A stretch of 35,804 nucleotides of DNA from the IMG/VR virus record IMGVR_UViG_3300021963_008236, positions 1 to 35,804 of that record; one strand, given 5' to 3'. The translations under genes and the position numbers were made by a program. The number at the start of each line of letters is the position of its first letter. The first letter of the stretch is position 1. Below the pieces are notes generated by a model, which was given only the letters and a program-made list of their open reading frames with translations, made no database searches and was not told where the DNA came from. Source of the stretch: a virus. Positions 7,367-12,978 of this stretch are shown here, in pieces.

Positions 7367-7373
7367 GCAAAGG

Positions 7374-7396
7374 AACCCACTCAAAAGGTGGGTTTT
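7374..7396 (+). terminator. Terminator-like hairpin at the transcript start
   Basis: AACCCAC, a short loop, GTGGGTT and TTT. It lies at about +1 to +23 of the promoter above, so it would form the 5' end of the RNA for the gene at 7500. It is either a stability or attenuation hairpin, or a terminator for upstream readthrough. Bases 7397-7499 are a leader with further GC-rich pairing (for example GGTATACC) and no gene. Confidence 0.6.
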
Positions 7397-7499
7397 GTCA
7401 TAATGAGTCTTTGATGTGACACTTAGAGCCGTGGAAGGTGCCTCCCGAGAGGGTTGGTATACCCCCCTTCTATACGGATGCCGAATTCTATTAAACTAA

Positions 7500-8141
7500 A
7501 TGCTTAAAAACTTAACAAATGTAACCGTAGCAATTTTGGGTGCGGTTGCAACATCAGCGGCAACACTGCCAGCACCGAGTATGGCAACATCTTCAGTAGT
7601 ACAACCATTTTCAATTGTTCCTGAAGCGCCTACTCAAGAGACAGAGACCAAAGAGGTTGTTCCCGAGAAACCTAAAGTTAAACGATTAGTTTGTAAAGGA
7701 TGTAATACTAATGAAACGAAGACTGTAGAATTCTTACAGAATCGTGGAATTACTGACAAAAACGCCATAGCAACCATTATGGGCAATATCCGACAAGAAT
7801 CTACCTTCACACCTAATATTTGTGAGGGTGGTGCTAGAACTTCCTATCCTAATTGTGGTGGGGGGTATGGTCTTATCCAATGGACTAATGCTCCTCGTTT
7901 TTATGGACTAGGAAGACACGCTGCCCGTATTGGTGCTAATCCTTCCTCACTGGATGCACAACTTGACTATATGCTGCACGAAGGTGATTGGAAGATGATT
8001 GAGAACCAAATGAAAACACCTGGTGGGTCCATTACTCACTACATGCGTCTTGCAAGTAAGTGGATTCGTTGGGGTCATCATGGGGCAAGAACTGACTTTG
8101 CTTATAACTATGCGAATAAATTAGTTCTTGTTGAAGTCTGA
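7500..8141 (+). CDS. Secreted phage_lysozyme2-type peptidoglycan hydrolase
   Basis: 213 residues. Residues 1-~29 form a signal peptide (VAILGAVATSAATLPAPSMA), followed by a Pro/Glu-rich linker (~40-60) and a catalytic domain from ~70. That domain has AIATIMGNIRQESTF with the likely catalytic Glu100, GGGYGLIQWTNAPRF and a C-terminal helical part, the pattern of the phage tail lysozyme family (phi29 gp13-like). With an export signal it could reach the periplasm without a holin, unlike the GH24 enzyme at 6170. It is driven by a consensus sigma70 promoter with a structured leader, which suggests early or host-like expression, unusual for a lysis enzyme. The substrate is inferred from the fold. 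Confidence 0.8.
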   Translation: MLKNLTNVTVAILGAVATSAATLPAPSMATSSVVQPFSIVPEAPTQETETKEVVPEKPKVKRLVCKGCNTNETKTVEFLQNRGITDKNAIATIMGNIRQESTFTPNICEGGARTSYPNCGGGYGLIQWTNAPRFYGLGRHAARIGANPSSLDAQLDYMLHEGDWKMIENQMKTPGGSITHYMRLASKWIRWGHHGARTDFAYNYANKLVLVEV

Positions 8142-8166
8142 AAATACATACAACTTAATAAATACT

Positions 8167-8192
8167 GAGGAGTTCTATACTCCTCTTTTTTT
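8167..8192 (+). terminator. Rho-independent terminator abutting the next ATG
   Basis: GAGGAGT-TCTAT-ACTCCTC, then seven T; the last T is directly followed by the ATG at 8193. The GAGGAG arm could also act as a distant Shine-Dalgarno for that gene. Confidence 0.85.
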
Positions 8193-8594
8193 ATGTTTAA
8201 TTTCAATTTTGGTAAGAAGAAACCTGATATTAAGCAATATGCAATTATAGGAGTTGTATTGACCTCCATTATTGCAGCACTCTCCCAATGCTCTGGAATA
8301 TCCACAAATACTTTATGGGACTTATTGGATGAGATGCAACGAAAATATTTCCCACAAACTATTCTCAATGAGTTCATCATCAAAGACCCAGAGAAACTTG
8401 ACCGAAGAATTGAGAGGGATGTTGACAGTGCAATTGATGATTATTGGAAACAATCTGGAGAGAAACCAGTAGAAGTTCCTGCTCCAATATTTTCAGAGAA
8501 ACCTGTAGATGAATCTGTATGCTATACGGATGAATGTAAGTCTTTAGGTGGAGAAATGAGAATATGTGCCCCCTGGGTTGACAACTGCAAGTAA
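8193..8594 (+). CDS. Single-pass membrane protein, Cys-containing tail
   Basis: 133 residues. A short basic N-terminus (KKKP) is followed by one membrane helix (residues ~16-33, YAIIGVVLTSIIAALSQC), a long charged helical part (KDPEKLDRRIERDVDSAIDD), a Pro/Glu linker and a C-terminus with four Cys (CYTDEC...CAPWVDNC). The topology suggests a periplasmic soluble domain with disulfides, as in spanin-like or superinfection-exclusion proteins. This is only a possibility; the family is not recognised. Its position beside two lysozymes favours an envelope role. The ATG directly follows a terminator T tract. Confidence 0.65.
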   Translation: MFNFNFGKKKPDIKQYAIIGVVLTSIIAALSQCSGISTNTLWDLLDEMQRKYFPQTILNEFIIKDPEKLDRRIERDVDSAIDDYWKQSGEKPVEVPAPIFSEKPVDESVCYTDECKSLGGEMRICAPWVDNCK

Positions 8595-8637
8595 AAAATG
8601 TTATATATAAACATATCTTATTTTTATAGAGATTATT

Positions 8638-8829
8638 ATGTCACAAACATCACAAGAACTACTGACTGCTATTGAAGCGTGGAAAGTAGAAGACGAAAAG
8701 TTCACTGCTGGTAATGGTGCAGCAGGCACCCGTGCCCGTAAGGCACTTCAGGAAGTTGCCAAACTGGTCAAGACCCGTAGGGGTGAGATTACCGAAGAGA
8801 AGAATGCCCGTAAGGAAGCAAAGGCTTGA
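8638..8829 (+). CDS. Histone H1/Hc1-like DNA-binding protein
   Basis: 63 residues, basic and helical. The central segment EKFTAGNGAAGTRARKALQE, followed by VAKLVKTRRGEI, matches the Hc1 pattern of chlamydial histone-like proteins (a GNKAA..RVR..... core). Such proteins bind and condense DNA and occur in several cyanophages. TATAAACA (8605-8612) stands 25 bases upstream as a possible weak late promoter. It is the last protein gene before the tRNA array; the array promoter begins over its final codons. Confidence 0.7.
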   Translation: MSQTSQELLTAIEAWKVEDEKFTAGNGAAGTRARKALQEVAKLVKTRRGEITEEKNARKEAKA

Positions 8830-8854
8830 CTTTAGTGCCCTGATGCCTTATACT
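8826..8854 (+). promoter_or_regulatory. Sigma70 promoter of the tRNA array
   Basis: TTGACT (8826-8831), 17-base spacer, TATACT (8849-8854). The leader to the first tRNA (8861-8940) has two nested hairpins, including CCTCCC (8899-8904) paired with GGGAGG (8929-8934). Confidence 0.8.
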
Positions 8855-8940
8855 ACTATCATAAGCAGCGGGGGTCCAAACTTCGTATAAGTCCTGCCCC
8901 TCCCATGCCTCTCAACGATGCACAAACAGGGAGGTCTCTT

Positions 8941-9017
8941 GGGTTAGTAGCTCAGATGGATAGAGCAATTCACTTCTAATGAATTGGTCGGGGGTTCGAG
9001 TCCCTCCTAACCCGCCA
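8941..9017 (+). tRNA. tRNA-Arg(TCT)
   Basis: GGGTTAG/CTAACCC acceptor, anticodon loop CTTCTAA, standard T arm, discriminator G and an encoded CCA end. Reads AGA, common in this AT-rich genome. Confidence 0.95.
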
Positions 9018-9091
9018 GGGGAATTATCTCAGTTGGTAGTAGCACTTGCTTTGCAAGCAAGATGTCATCGGTTCGAGTCCGATATTCTCCA
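9018..9091 (+). tRNA. tRNA-Ala(TGC)
   Basis: GGGGAAT/ATTCTCC acceptor, anticodon stem CTTGC/GCAAG, loop TTTGCAA. Begins directly after the CCA of the preceding tRNA-Arg. Confidence 0.95.
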
Positions 9092-9092
9092 C

Positions 9093-9123
9093 TTGACTTT
9101 TTAACAAAAAAGTCTTATAAATA
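9093..9123 (+). promoter_or_regulatory. Overlapping sigma70 and late promoters
   Basis: TTGACT (9093-9098), 17 bases, TATAAA (9116-9121), with an exact late octamer TATAAATA at 9116-9123. One site could serve both early and late polymerase forms. It stands 21 bases before the small frame at 9145. Confidence 0.7.
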
Positions 9124-9144
9124 AAAACACTTAGGTCGAAAACA

Positions 9145-9246
9145 ATGTCTTACCCGATGCCCACAAAACAGTTTAGTAATCTCGATTGCCGTTATTGGCA
9201 TATTGAGGGTGCTCCCCTGTTTGCGGATATGGTAGGTCAGATGTAA
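9145..9246 (+). CDS. Possible 33-residue protein between tRNAs
   Basis: A short frame, MSYPMPTKQFSNLDCRYWHI and on, ending MVGQM. It has a double promoter 21 bases upstream and a strong terminator just downstream, so it forms its own small transcription unit inside the tRNA array. No Shine-Dalgarno is obvious. No family is recognised. Confidence 0.5.
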   Translation: MSYPMPTKQFSNLDCRYWHIEGAPLFADMVGQM

Positions 9247-9272
9247 GAACCAAACCATAAAAAGCAAACAAG

Positions 9273-9308
9273 AAGGGGAGAGAAACCAAAAGTTTCCTCC
9301 CCTTTTTT
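9273..9308 (+). terminator. Strong Rho-independent terminator
   Basis: AAGGGGAG and GAAAC arms pair with GTTTC and CTCCCCTT around a short loop, then TTTT. B 9309-9439 after it holds no gene; it has a possible CCACC/GGTGG stem (9335-9372) of unknown role. Confidence 0.88.
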
Positions 9309-9439
9309 GTTGCTTGTGACAGTTTCCTAAGTGTCCACCAGTGCCTCTCCAGAGACCAAACGGTGGTATTCTAATCAAGTGGTCGAGGGATTACCCTTTC
9401 ACCAGAACCTAGACAACCGAATATTTATCCATATTATTT

Positions 9440-9511
9440 GGGTCGTTGGCAGATCGGTTTATGCACCCGGCTTTTAACCGGTAGAGAGAGGTTCAACTCC
9501 TCTACGACCCA
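9440..9511 (+). tRNA. tRNA-Lys(TTT)
   Basis: GGGTCGT/ACGACCC acceptor, loop CTTTTAA. One non-paired position at the top of the anticodon stem. Confidence 0.92.
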
Positions 9512-9528
9512 TTGTGGAACAAAACTCT

Positions 9529-9536
9529 TATAAATA
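9529..9536 (+). promoter_or_regulatory. T4-type late promoter TATAAATA
   Basis: Exact octamer 25 bases before the nuclease ATG at 9561; a CAGAGT/ACTCTG hairpin (9538-9552) follows directly. Confidence 0.75.
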
Positions 9537-9560
9537 ACAGAGTAATACTCTGGTATAAGA

Positions 9561-9956
9561 ATGTTTCATAACTGCAAAAACACCAAGAAGCAGGGTGATG
9601 TTGGATTGGGTAGTTGTATTTCTCATTTTTGTAATCTTGGATATACAGTTTCAATTCCATTAACTGATAGTCAAGATTATGATTTGATTGTTGAGTTTCC
9701 TGAACTTGGACTTCAAAAAATACAAGTAAAAACTACAAACTCAAAATCATCTGGTGGAAAGTATATTGTAGGGTTGAGAATTACTGGTGGAAATAGTAAA
9801 TCTAATTTCGTCAATAAACTCAATACTGAAATTTTTTATGATCAGTTATTCATACTGACTTCTGGTGGAGATAAGTATCTTATTCCAAAAGACATCATAA
9901 AGAATAATAAAAACTCAATCAATCTTGGTGAAAATTACTTGCAGTATAAAATCTAG
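9561..9956 (+). CDS. PD-(D/E)XK nuclease, I-Ssp6803I-like
   Basis: 131 residues. The core reads GLGSCISHFCNLGYTVSIPL, then DYDLIVEF with Asp41 and LQKIQVKTT with the Q-x-K triad end (Gln55, Lys57). This matches PD-(D/E)XK nucleases of the PDDEXK_5/I-Ssp6803I type; I-Ssp6803I is the tRNA-intron homing enzyme of Synechocystis and also uses QxK. Here there is no intron: the gene sits between tRNA-Lys and tRNA-Tyr, and the G of its TAG stop is the first base of tRNA-Tyr. It is driven by its own late promoter. Target specificity is unknown; a tRNA-gene target is a natural guess. Confidence 0.78.
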   Translation: MFHNCKNTKKQGDVGLGSCISHFCNLGYTVSIPLTDSQDYDLIVEFPELGLQKIQVKTTNSKSSGGKYIVGLRITGGNSKSNFVNKLNTEIFYDQLFILTSGGDKYLIPKDIIKNNKNSINLGENYLQYKI

Positions 9957-10044
9957 GGAGGATGTCTACTGTTGGCAACGTAGTACCTGTCTGTAAAACA
10001 GGAGTGGTTTTTTAGCCTCGGGGGTTCAATTCCCTCTTCTCCCA
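9956..10044 (+). tRNA. tRNA-Tyr(GTA)
   Basis: Class II tRNA with long variable arm; GGGAGGA/TTCTCCC acceptor, anticodon stem CCTGT/ACAGG, loop CTGTAAA. Its first base is the last base of the nuclease stop codon. Confidence 0.93.
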
Positions 10045-10068
10045 CTACCTCTTTAAAGAGGTTACAAT

Positions 10069-10142
10069 GGGATCACATGTACCAAGGCTGGCGAGATTGC
10101 TTTGCAAGCAAACTGTGAGGAGTTCGATTCTCCTTGAGTCCA
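10069..10142 (+). tRNA. Atypical tRNA-Ala(TGC)
   Basis: Loop TTTGCAA on a TTGC/GCAA stem and a good T arm (AGGAG-TTCGATT-CTCCT). The acceptor GGGATCA/TGAGTCC has an A-G mismatch and the D arm does not form normally. A 14-bp palindrome (CCTCTTTAAAGAGG, 10048-10061) precedes it and a UUCG hairpin (10142-10160) follows. It may be a decaying copy of the Ala tRNA at 9018. Confidence 0.5.
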
Positions 10143-10156
10143 TTCCCTTCGGGGGA

Positions 10157-10258
10157 ATTTAGAAAAGGAAAGATATGGCGTTCGAATCGCCTTACTCGGA
10201 GGGGACGAATTATATCCCCCGGTAGTTTAAGTGGACTAAAAACAGTTCTTTTCTAAGT
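10157..10258 (+). ncRNA. Stem-closed, permuted-tRNA-like element P1
   Basis: A 13-bp closing stem (ATTTAGAAAAGGA at 10157-10169 with TTCTTTTCTAAGT at 10246-10258, two G-T pairs) ends at the base before tRNA-Gly. Inside, in order, are a T-arm-like hairpin (GGCG-TTCGAAT-CGCC), a GGGGA/TCCCC hairpin, and a D-arm-like GGTAGTTTAAGTGG stretch ending ACTAAAAACAG. This is the order expected of a circularly permuted tRNA. The role is unknown. Confidence 0.5.
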
Positions 10259-10330
10259 GCGGAATTAGTTCAGTGGTAGAACGCAACCTTGCCAAGGTTG
10301 ATGTCATCGGTTCAAATCCGATATTCCGCT
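10259..10330 (+). tRNA. tRNA-Gly(GCC)
   Basis: GCGGAAT/ATTCCGC acceptor, anticodon stem CAACC/GGTTG, loop TTGCCAA. Confidence 0.95.
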
Positions 10331-10353
10331 TGGGTACTTAGGTATCCTAACAA

Positions 10354-10461
10354 AATGAAAAAGAAATGGGTTTTCGATTCTCCCCCTGGGCTCCATGCCT
10401 GGAAAGTAGTTTAAATAGGTGCAAAGGTAAGTTCTTCTTATCCAAAAACTTCTTTTTCATT
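10354..10461 (+). ncRNA. Stem-closed, permuted-tRNA-like element P2
   Basis: A perfect 12-bp closing stem (AATGAAAAAGAA with TTCTTTTTCATT) ends 3 bases before tRNA-Asp. Inside come a T-arm-like GGG...TTTTCGATTC...CCC, a GGGC-TCCAT-GCC hairpin, and a D-arm-like AAGTAGTTTAAATAGGTGC stretch, the same order as in P1. A short stem TTAGG/CCTAA (10338-10350) precedes it. Confidence 0.5.
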
Positions 10462-10464
10462 ATT

Positions 10465-10538
10465 CGCCCATTAGTGTAGCGGTCTATCACGCCTCTCTGT
10501 CTAAGAGGAGATCAGGGGTTCAAATCCCCTATGGGTGG
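10465..10538 (+). tRNA. tRNA-Asp(GTC)
   Basis: CGCCCAT/ATGGGTG acceptor, anticodon stem CCTCT/AGAGG, loop CTGTCTA. Bases 10539-10680 after it hold no tRNA I can complete, only hairpins (GAGTTA/TAACTC, CATTCTTC/GAAGAATG, CCAGTT/AACTGG). Confidence 0.94.
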
Positions 10539-10680
10539 TTGGGAGTTAGTGCTTTAACTCTCACGCATTCTTCAGAGGTTGCCAGTTTGCAGAAGAATGT
10601 TGTAGCAATAACTGGAATTGGGGAGGGATTCTCGCCCGATGATTTTAAATCATCACTTTTCGGGATACCCCTTTCATCAA

Positions 10681-10752
10681 GTTCCTATCGACTAGCGGTT
10701 AGGTCACAACACTTTCAATGTTGTAGCACGGGTTCGAATCCCGTTAGGAATA
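10681..10752 (+). tRNA. tRNA-Glu(TTC)
   Basis: GTTCCTA/TAGGAAT acceptor, anticodon stem CAACA/TGTTG, loop CTTTCAA. Confidence 0.94.
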
Positions 10753-10755
10753 CCT

Positions 10756-10829
10756 CTGGGAGTAGCTCAGTTTGGTAGAGCTGGGTGTTTGGAACGCTCA
10801 AGTCGCAGGTTCAAATCCTGCCTCTCAGA
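10756..10829 (+). tRNA. tRNA-Pro(TGG), copy 1
   Basis: CTGGGAG/CTCTCAG acceptor, loop TTTGGAA. A second, sequence-diverged tRNA-Pro(TGG) lies at 19393. Confidence 0.94.
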
Positions 10830-10833
10830 CTTT

Positions 10834-10907
10834 GGGAACATAGCTCCAATTGGTAGAGCACTTGATTGAAGATCAAGGTGTTATCGGTTCAAATCCGATT
10901 GTTCCCA
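10834..10907 (+). tRNA. tRNA-Phe(GAA)
   Basis: GGGAACA/TGTTCCC acceptor, anticodon stem CTTGA/TCAAG, loop TTGAAGA. Confidence 0.95.
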
Positions 10908-10909
10908 CT

Positions 10910-11067
10910 TGCCCTTGCCGTTGGTACGGTAACATAGGGTTCAACTTGATAAAGTAGTTTTAGATAGGTGTGCTGAACCCACACTGATAAGAACCTCCCT
11001 CGTAAGGTCGTCTTCTTGTACGAAACATTAAGTCTATGAAGAGTGGGATCATTCCCCACCAAGGGCA
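10910..11067 (+). ncRNA. 158-nt multi-helix element closed by an 8-bp stem
   Basis: TGCCCTTG (10910-10917) pairs perfectly with CAAGGGCA (11060-11067). Inside are a perfect 7-bp stem GGGTTCA/TGAACCC (10937-10943 and 10974-10980) holding GTAGTTTTAGATAGG, an ACCT/AGGT hairpin and a GTGGG/CCCAC hairpin. It ends 5 bases before tRNA-Ile. No gene or known RNA recognised. Confidence 0.45.
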
Positions 11068-11072
11068 CACAA

Positions 11073-11144
11073 TGGAATGTAACTCAGTGGTAGAGTGCTG
11101 TGCTGATAACGCAGAAGGCGTGAGTTCAAATCTCACCATTCCAA
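11073..11144 (+). tRNA. tRNA-Ile(GAT)
   Basis: TGGAATG/CATTCCA acceptor, anticodon stem CTGTG/CGCAG, loop CTGATAA. A CGTTC/GAACG hairpin follows. Confidence 0.93.
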
Positions 11145-11166
11145 TTCGTTCAATAGAACGACATAA

Positions 11167-11239
11167 AGTCTCATCGACTAGTGGTCTAGGTCGCAACCCT
11201 CTCAAGGTTGAAACACGGGTTCAAATCCCGTTGGGACTT
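11167..11239 (+). tRNA. tRNA-Glu(CTC)
   Basis: AGTCTCA/TGGGACT acceptor, anticodon stem CAACC/GGTTG, loop CTCTCAA. Shares the D and T arms of the tRNA-Glu(TTC) at 10681, suggesting duplication. A TCCC-GTAA-GGGA hairpin follows. Confidence 0.92.
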
Positions 11240-11257
11240 TTCCCGTAAGGGATTTAA

Positions 11258-11341
11258 GGTGAGTTGGCAGAATGGTAATTGCAAAAGTTTGCTAAACTTT
11301 CGGGTTAATAGCCCATATAGGTTCGACCCCTATACTCACCG
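11258..11341 (+). tRNA. tRNA-Ser(GCT)
   Basis: Class II; GGTGAGT/ACTCACC acceptor, anticodon stem AAAGT/ACTTT, loop TTGCTAA, long variable arm. Confidence 0.94.
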
Positions 11342-11344
11342 CCT

Positions 11345-11446
11345 TGGGTAAACGTTAAAGCAAATAGAGGGGAATAGTAGGTGAGATTATTCTCATTTTA
11401 CACCTGGCTACCCATCAGGATTCTTTGGAAATATTCCCTCAACCCA
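11345..11446 (+). ncRNA. Stem-closed element before tRNA-Met
   Basis: TGGGT/ACCCA outer stem and GAGGGGAATA (11367-11376) with TATTCCCTC (11432-11440), one bulged G, around ~55 nt that include GGTG/CACC. It ends 5 bases before tRNA-Met. Unknown role. Confidence 0.4.
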
Positions 11447-11451
11447 GCTAT

Positions 11452-11524
11452 GGTTGTATAGTTCAGATGGTAGAACGCTTTTCTCATAAGAAAGTCGTCG
11501 GTGGTTCAATTCCACCTACAGCCA
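11452..11524 (+). tRNA. tRNA-Met(CAT), elongator type
   Basis: GGTTGTA/TACAGCC fully paired acceptor, stem CTTTT/GAAAG, loop CTCATAA. The paired 1-72 position argues against initiator; a tRNA-Ile(CAT) cannot be excluded by eye. Confidence 0.9.
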
Positions 11525-11526
11525 CT

Positions 11527-11600
11527 GTGTAGGTAGCATAAATGAAGAATGCACCAACTTGTGACGTTGGGTTATGCCAGATTATACCTGGTCCTACACC
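11527..11600 (+). tRNA. tRNA-His(GTG) with unusual T loop
   Basis: GTGTAGG/CCTACAC acceptor, D arm GCAT/ATGC, anticodon stem CCAAC/GTTGG, loop TTGTGAC. The T arm pairs (GCCAG/CTGGT) but its loop is ATTATAC, lacking the TTC motif. Discriminator C, as in His tRNAs. Confidence 0.82.
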
Positions 11601-11619
11601 CCAATTATAAATTCTTATA

Positions 11620-11802
11620 ATGAATAAACCTAAAAAAGAATGTGGTTCTTGCTCTTATTGGATTAAATGGAAACACGACAAATTAGGACGTGGATTATGT
11701 GAACTTTTAGATGTCGCAGGACCTGCACAGGCAGGTAAAAATTGCCCATACTGGACAGGTAAAAAGTATCAAAGAAATAAACAAATGCCCCATATGCATT
11801 AA
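11620..11802 (+). CDS. Small Cys-rich protein, possible zinc finger
   Basis: 60 residues with four Cys in a CxxC...C...C layout: ECGSCSYWIKW (Cys8, Cys11), GLCELL (Cys27) and NCPYW (Cys42). A basic C-terminus follows. The spacing would allow one zinc site. TATAAATT (7 of 8 late-promoter bases) lies just upstream. It stands alone between tRNA-His and tRNA-Thr. Similar small Cys-rich proteins are common in phage tRNA regions, but I do not recognise a function. Confidence 0.65.
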   Translation: MNKPKKECGSCSYWIKWKHDKLGRGLCELLDVAGPAQAGKNCPYWTGKKYQRNKQMPHMH

Positions 11803-11833
11803 ATTGATGCACAGACTTTGACGAATAACTTAC

Positions 11834-11905
11834 GCCCCCTACCCCTAGTGGCGAGGGACTTGCCTTGTAAGCAAGACAGCACGGTTCAATTTCCGTGAGG
11901 GGGCT
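11834..11905 (+). tRNA. tRNA-Thr(TGT), copy 1
   Basis: GCCCCCT/AGGGGGC acceptor, anticodon stem CTTGC/GCAAG, loop CTTGTAA. The T loop has eight bases. Confidence 0.9.
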
Positions 11906-11930
11906 TTGTCGGAAGTAATTACTCCGATAA

Positions 11931-11977
11931 CGTGAAATAGTTGGTGACGACCAACACTATGATGAATAGGTTTCACG
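11931..11977 (+). ncRNA. Compact three-way-junction element
   Basis: CGTGAAA/TTTCACG closes two hairpins, GTTGG/CCAAC and CTAT/ATAG, in 47 nt. Preceded by a TCGGA/TCCGA hairpin. No family recognised. Confidence 0.4.
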
Positions 11978-11978
11978 A

Positions 11979-12043
11979 TATAAGTAAACAATCCTAGCTT
12001 GGAAATAAATGGAAGGTGCAAATTCTTACTTTGTTTACTTATA
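11979..12043 (+). ncRNA. Element closed by a perfect 13-bp stem
   Basis: TATAAGTAAACAA (11979-11991) and its exact complement (12031-12043) enclose 39 nt with CTTGGAAATAAATGG and GGTGCAAA, resembling part of P2. It ends 4 bases before tRNA-Cys. Confidence 0.5.
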
Positions 12044-12047
12044 TAAT

Positions 12048-12125
12048 GTCTAGGTGCCCGAGTGACCGAAGGGGTTAGTCTGCAAAACTAATAAATCACC
12101 GCAGGTTTGAATCCTGTCCTAGACT
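12048..12125 (+). tRNA. tRNA-Cys(GCA)
   Basis: GTCTAGG/CCTAGAC acceptor, anticodon stem TTAGT/ACTAA, loop CTGCAAA. A TGATTC/GAATCA hairpin follows. Confidence 0.9.
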
Positions 12126-12151
12126 CTTGATTCTTTATGAATCATATTTAC

Positions 12152-12225
12152 TCCCAAGTGAGCAAACTGGTAAAGCTATCTCCCTTTGAAGGAGAAGATT
12201 GCAGGTTCGAAGCCTGCCTTGGGAT
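12152..12225 (+). tRNA. tRNA-Gln(TTG)
   Basis: TCCCAAG/CTTGGGA acceptor, stem TCTCC/GGAGA, loop CTTTGAA. Confidence 0.94.
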
Positions 12226-12269
12226 TTGGATTTATAATGGTAAGACTAGTATTTTTTGACTTTATGTGT

Positions 12270-12277
12270 TATAAATA
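12270..12277 (+). promoter_or_regulatory. T4-type late promoter TATAAATA
   Basis: Exact octamer 21 bases before the HNH gene at 12298. Confidence 0.75.
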
Positions 12278-12297
12278 ACTAATAAAGAATAATTACT

Positions 12298-12978
12298 ATG
12301 TCAAATCAAAATAAATCCAGACAAAAAAGAAGTATATTATGGTCTGTTCCCAAACAGGAATTGGAACTTATTATTCTCAATAGTTCTTCTTATTCTGAAA
12401 TCCTAAGAAAACTTAATATATTTTCTCAAGGTTCTAATATAAACACATTAAAAAGAAGAATTTTATCTGAAAATATAGATACTTCACACATCAATAAAGG
12501 GATGTCTTCTAATAAAGGCAGAAAATTTGGACCACACAAATATTCCATTCCCAATGATATTTTATTTACTGAAGATTCTTCCAAATCAAGAAGCATTGTA
12601 AGGAAAAGATTATTAAGAGATTCTCTTATACCATATATGTGTTCTGATTGTGGATTAGAACCAAAATGGAACAATAAACCATTATCTATGGTTTTGGACC
12701 ATATCAATGGAGTTCCAAATGATAATAGACTGGAAAATCTAAGATTTTTATGTCCCAATTGCAATAGTCAAACAGATACTTTTGCTGGTAGAAATGTAAA
12801 ATTTTCTTCAAATAGTAAAGTCAAACATACTATTCCAAGAAAAAGAAAATTTGAAATTTCAAAAGAAGAACTCCAAGAACTTCTTAAAAATAACTCTTAT
12901 GTTTCTATTGGAAAAATGTTTGGAGTATCTGATAATGCAATTCGTAAAAGATGTAAAGTTTTTGGAATTTTAAATTAG
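12298..12978 (+). CDS. HNH homing-type endonuclease with C-terminal HTH
   Basis: 226 residues. The HNH core spans ~115-160: two zinc knuckles (CSDCG and CPNCN) around SMVLDHINGVPNDNRLENLR, whose D-H and N residues are the metal and catalytic positions. The N-terminal ~60 residues and the C-terminal segment (SKEELQELLKNNSYVSIGKM) look like DNA-binding helix-turn-helix units. It is free-standing between tRNA-Gln and tRNA-Leu. The G of its TAG stop is base 1 of tRNA-Leu, the same arrangement as the nuclease at 9561. Own late promoter. Function as a homing enzyme is inferred from family and setting. Confidence 0.85.
   Translation: MSNQNKSRQKRSILWSVPKQELELIILNSSSYSEILRKLNIFSQGSNINTLKRRILSENIDTSHINKGMSSNKGRKFGPHKYSIPNDILFTEDSSKSRSIVRKRLLRDSLIPYMCSDCGLEPKWNNKPLSMVLDHINGVPNDNRLENLRFLCPNCNSQTDTFAGRNVKFSSNSKVKHTIPRKRKFEISKEELQELLKNNSYVSIGKMFGVSDNAIRKRCKVFGILN

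Noticed and set aside
10638-10654. Ochre-suppressor tRNA (loop TTTTAAA, anticodon TTA)
   Set aside because: The GATGA/TCATC hairpin has no acceptor or T arm around it that I can pair.
11931-11977. Hammerhead ribozyme
   Set aside because: Three-way junction of the right size, but CTATGATGA and GTGAAAT do not give the CTGATGA...GAAA core in the right order.
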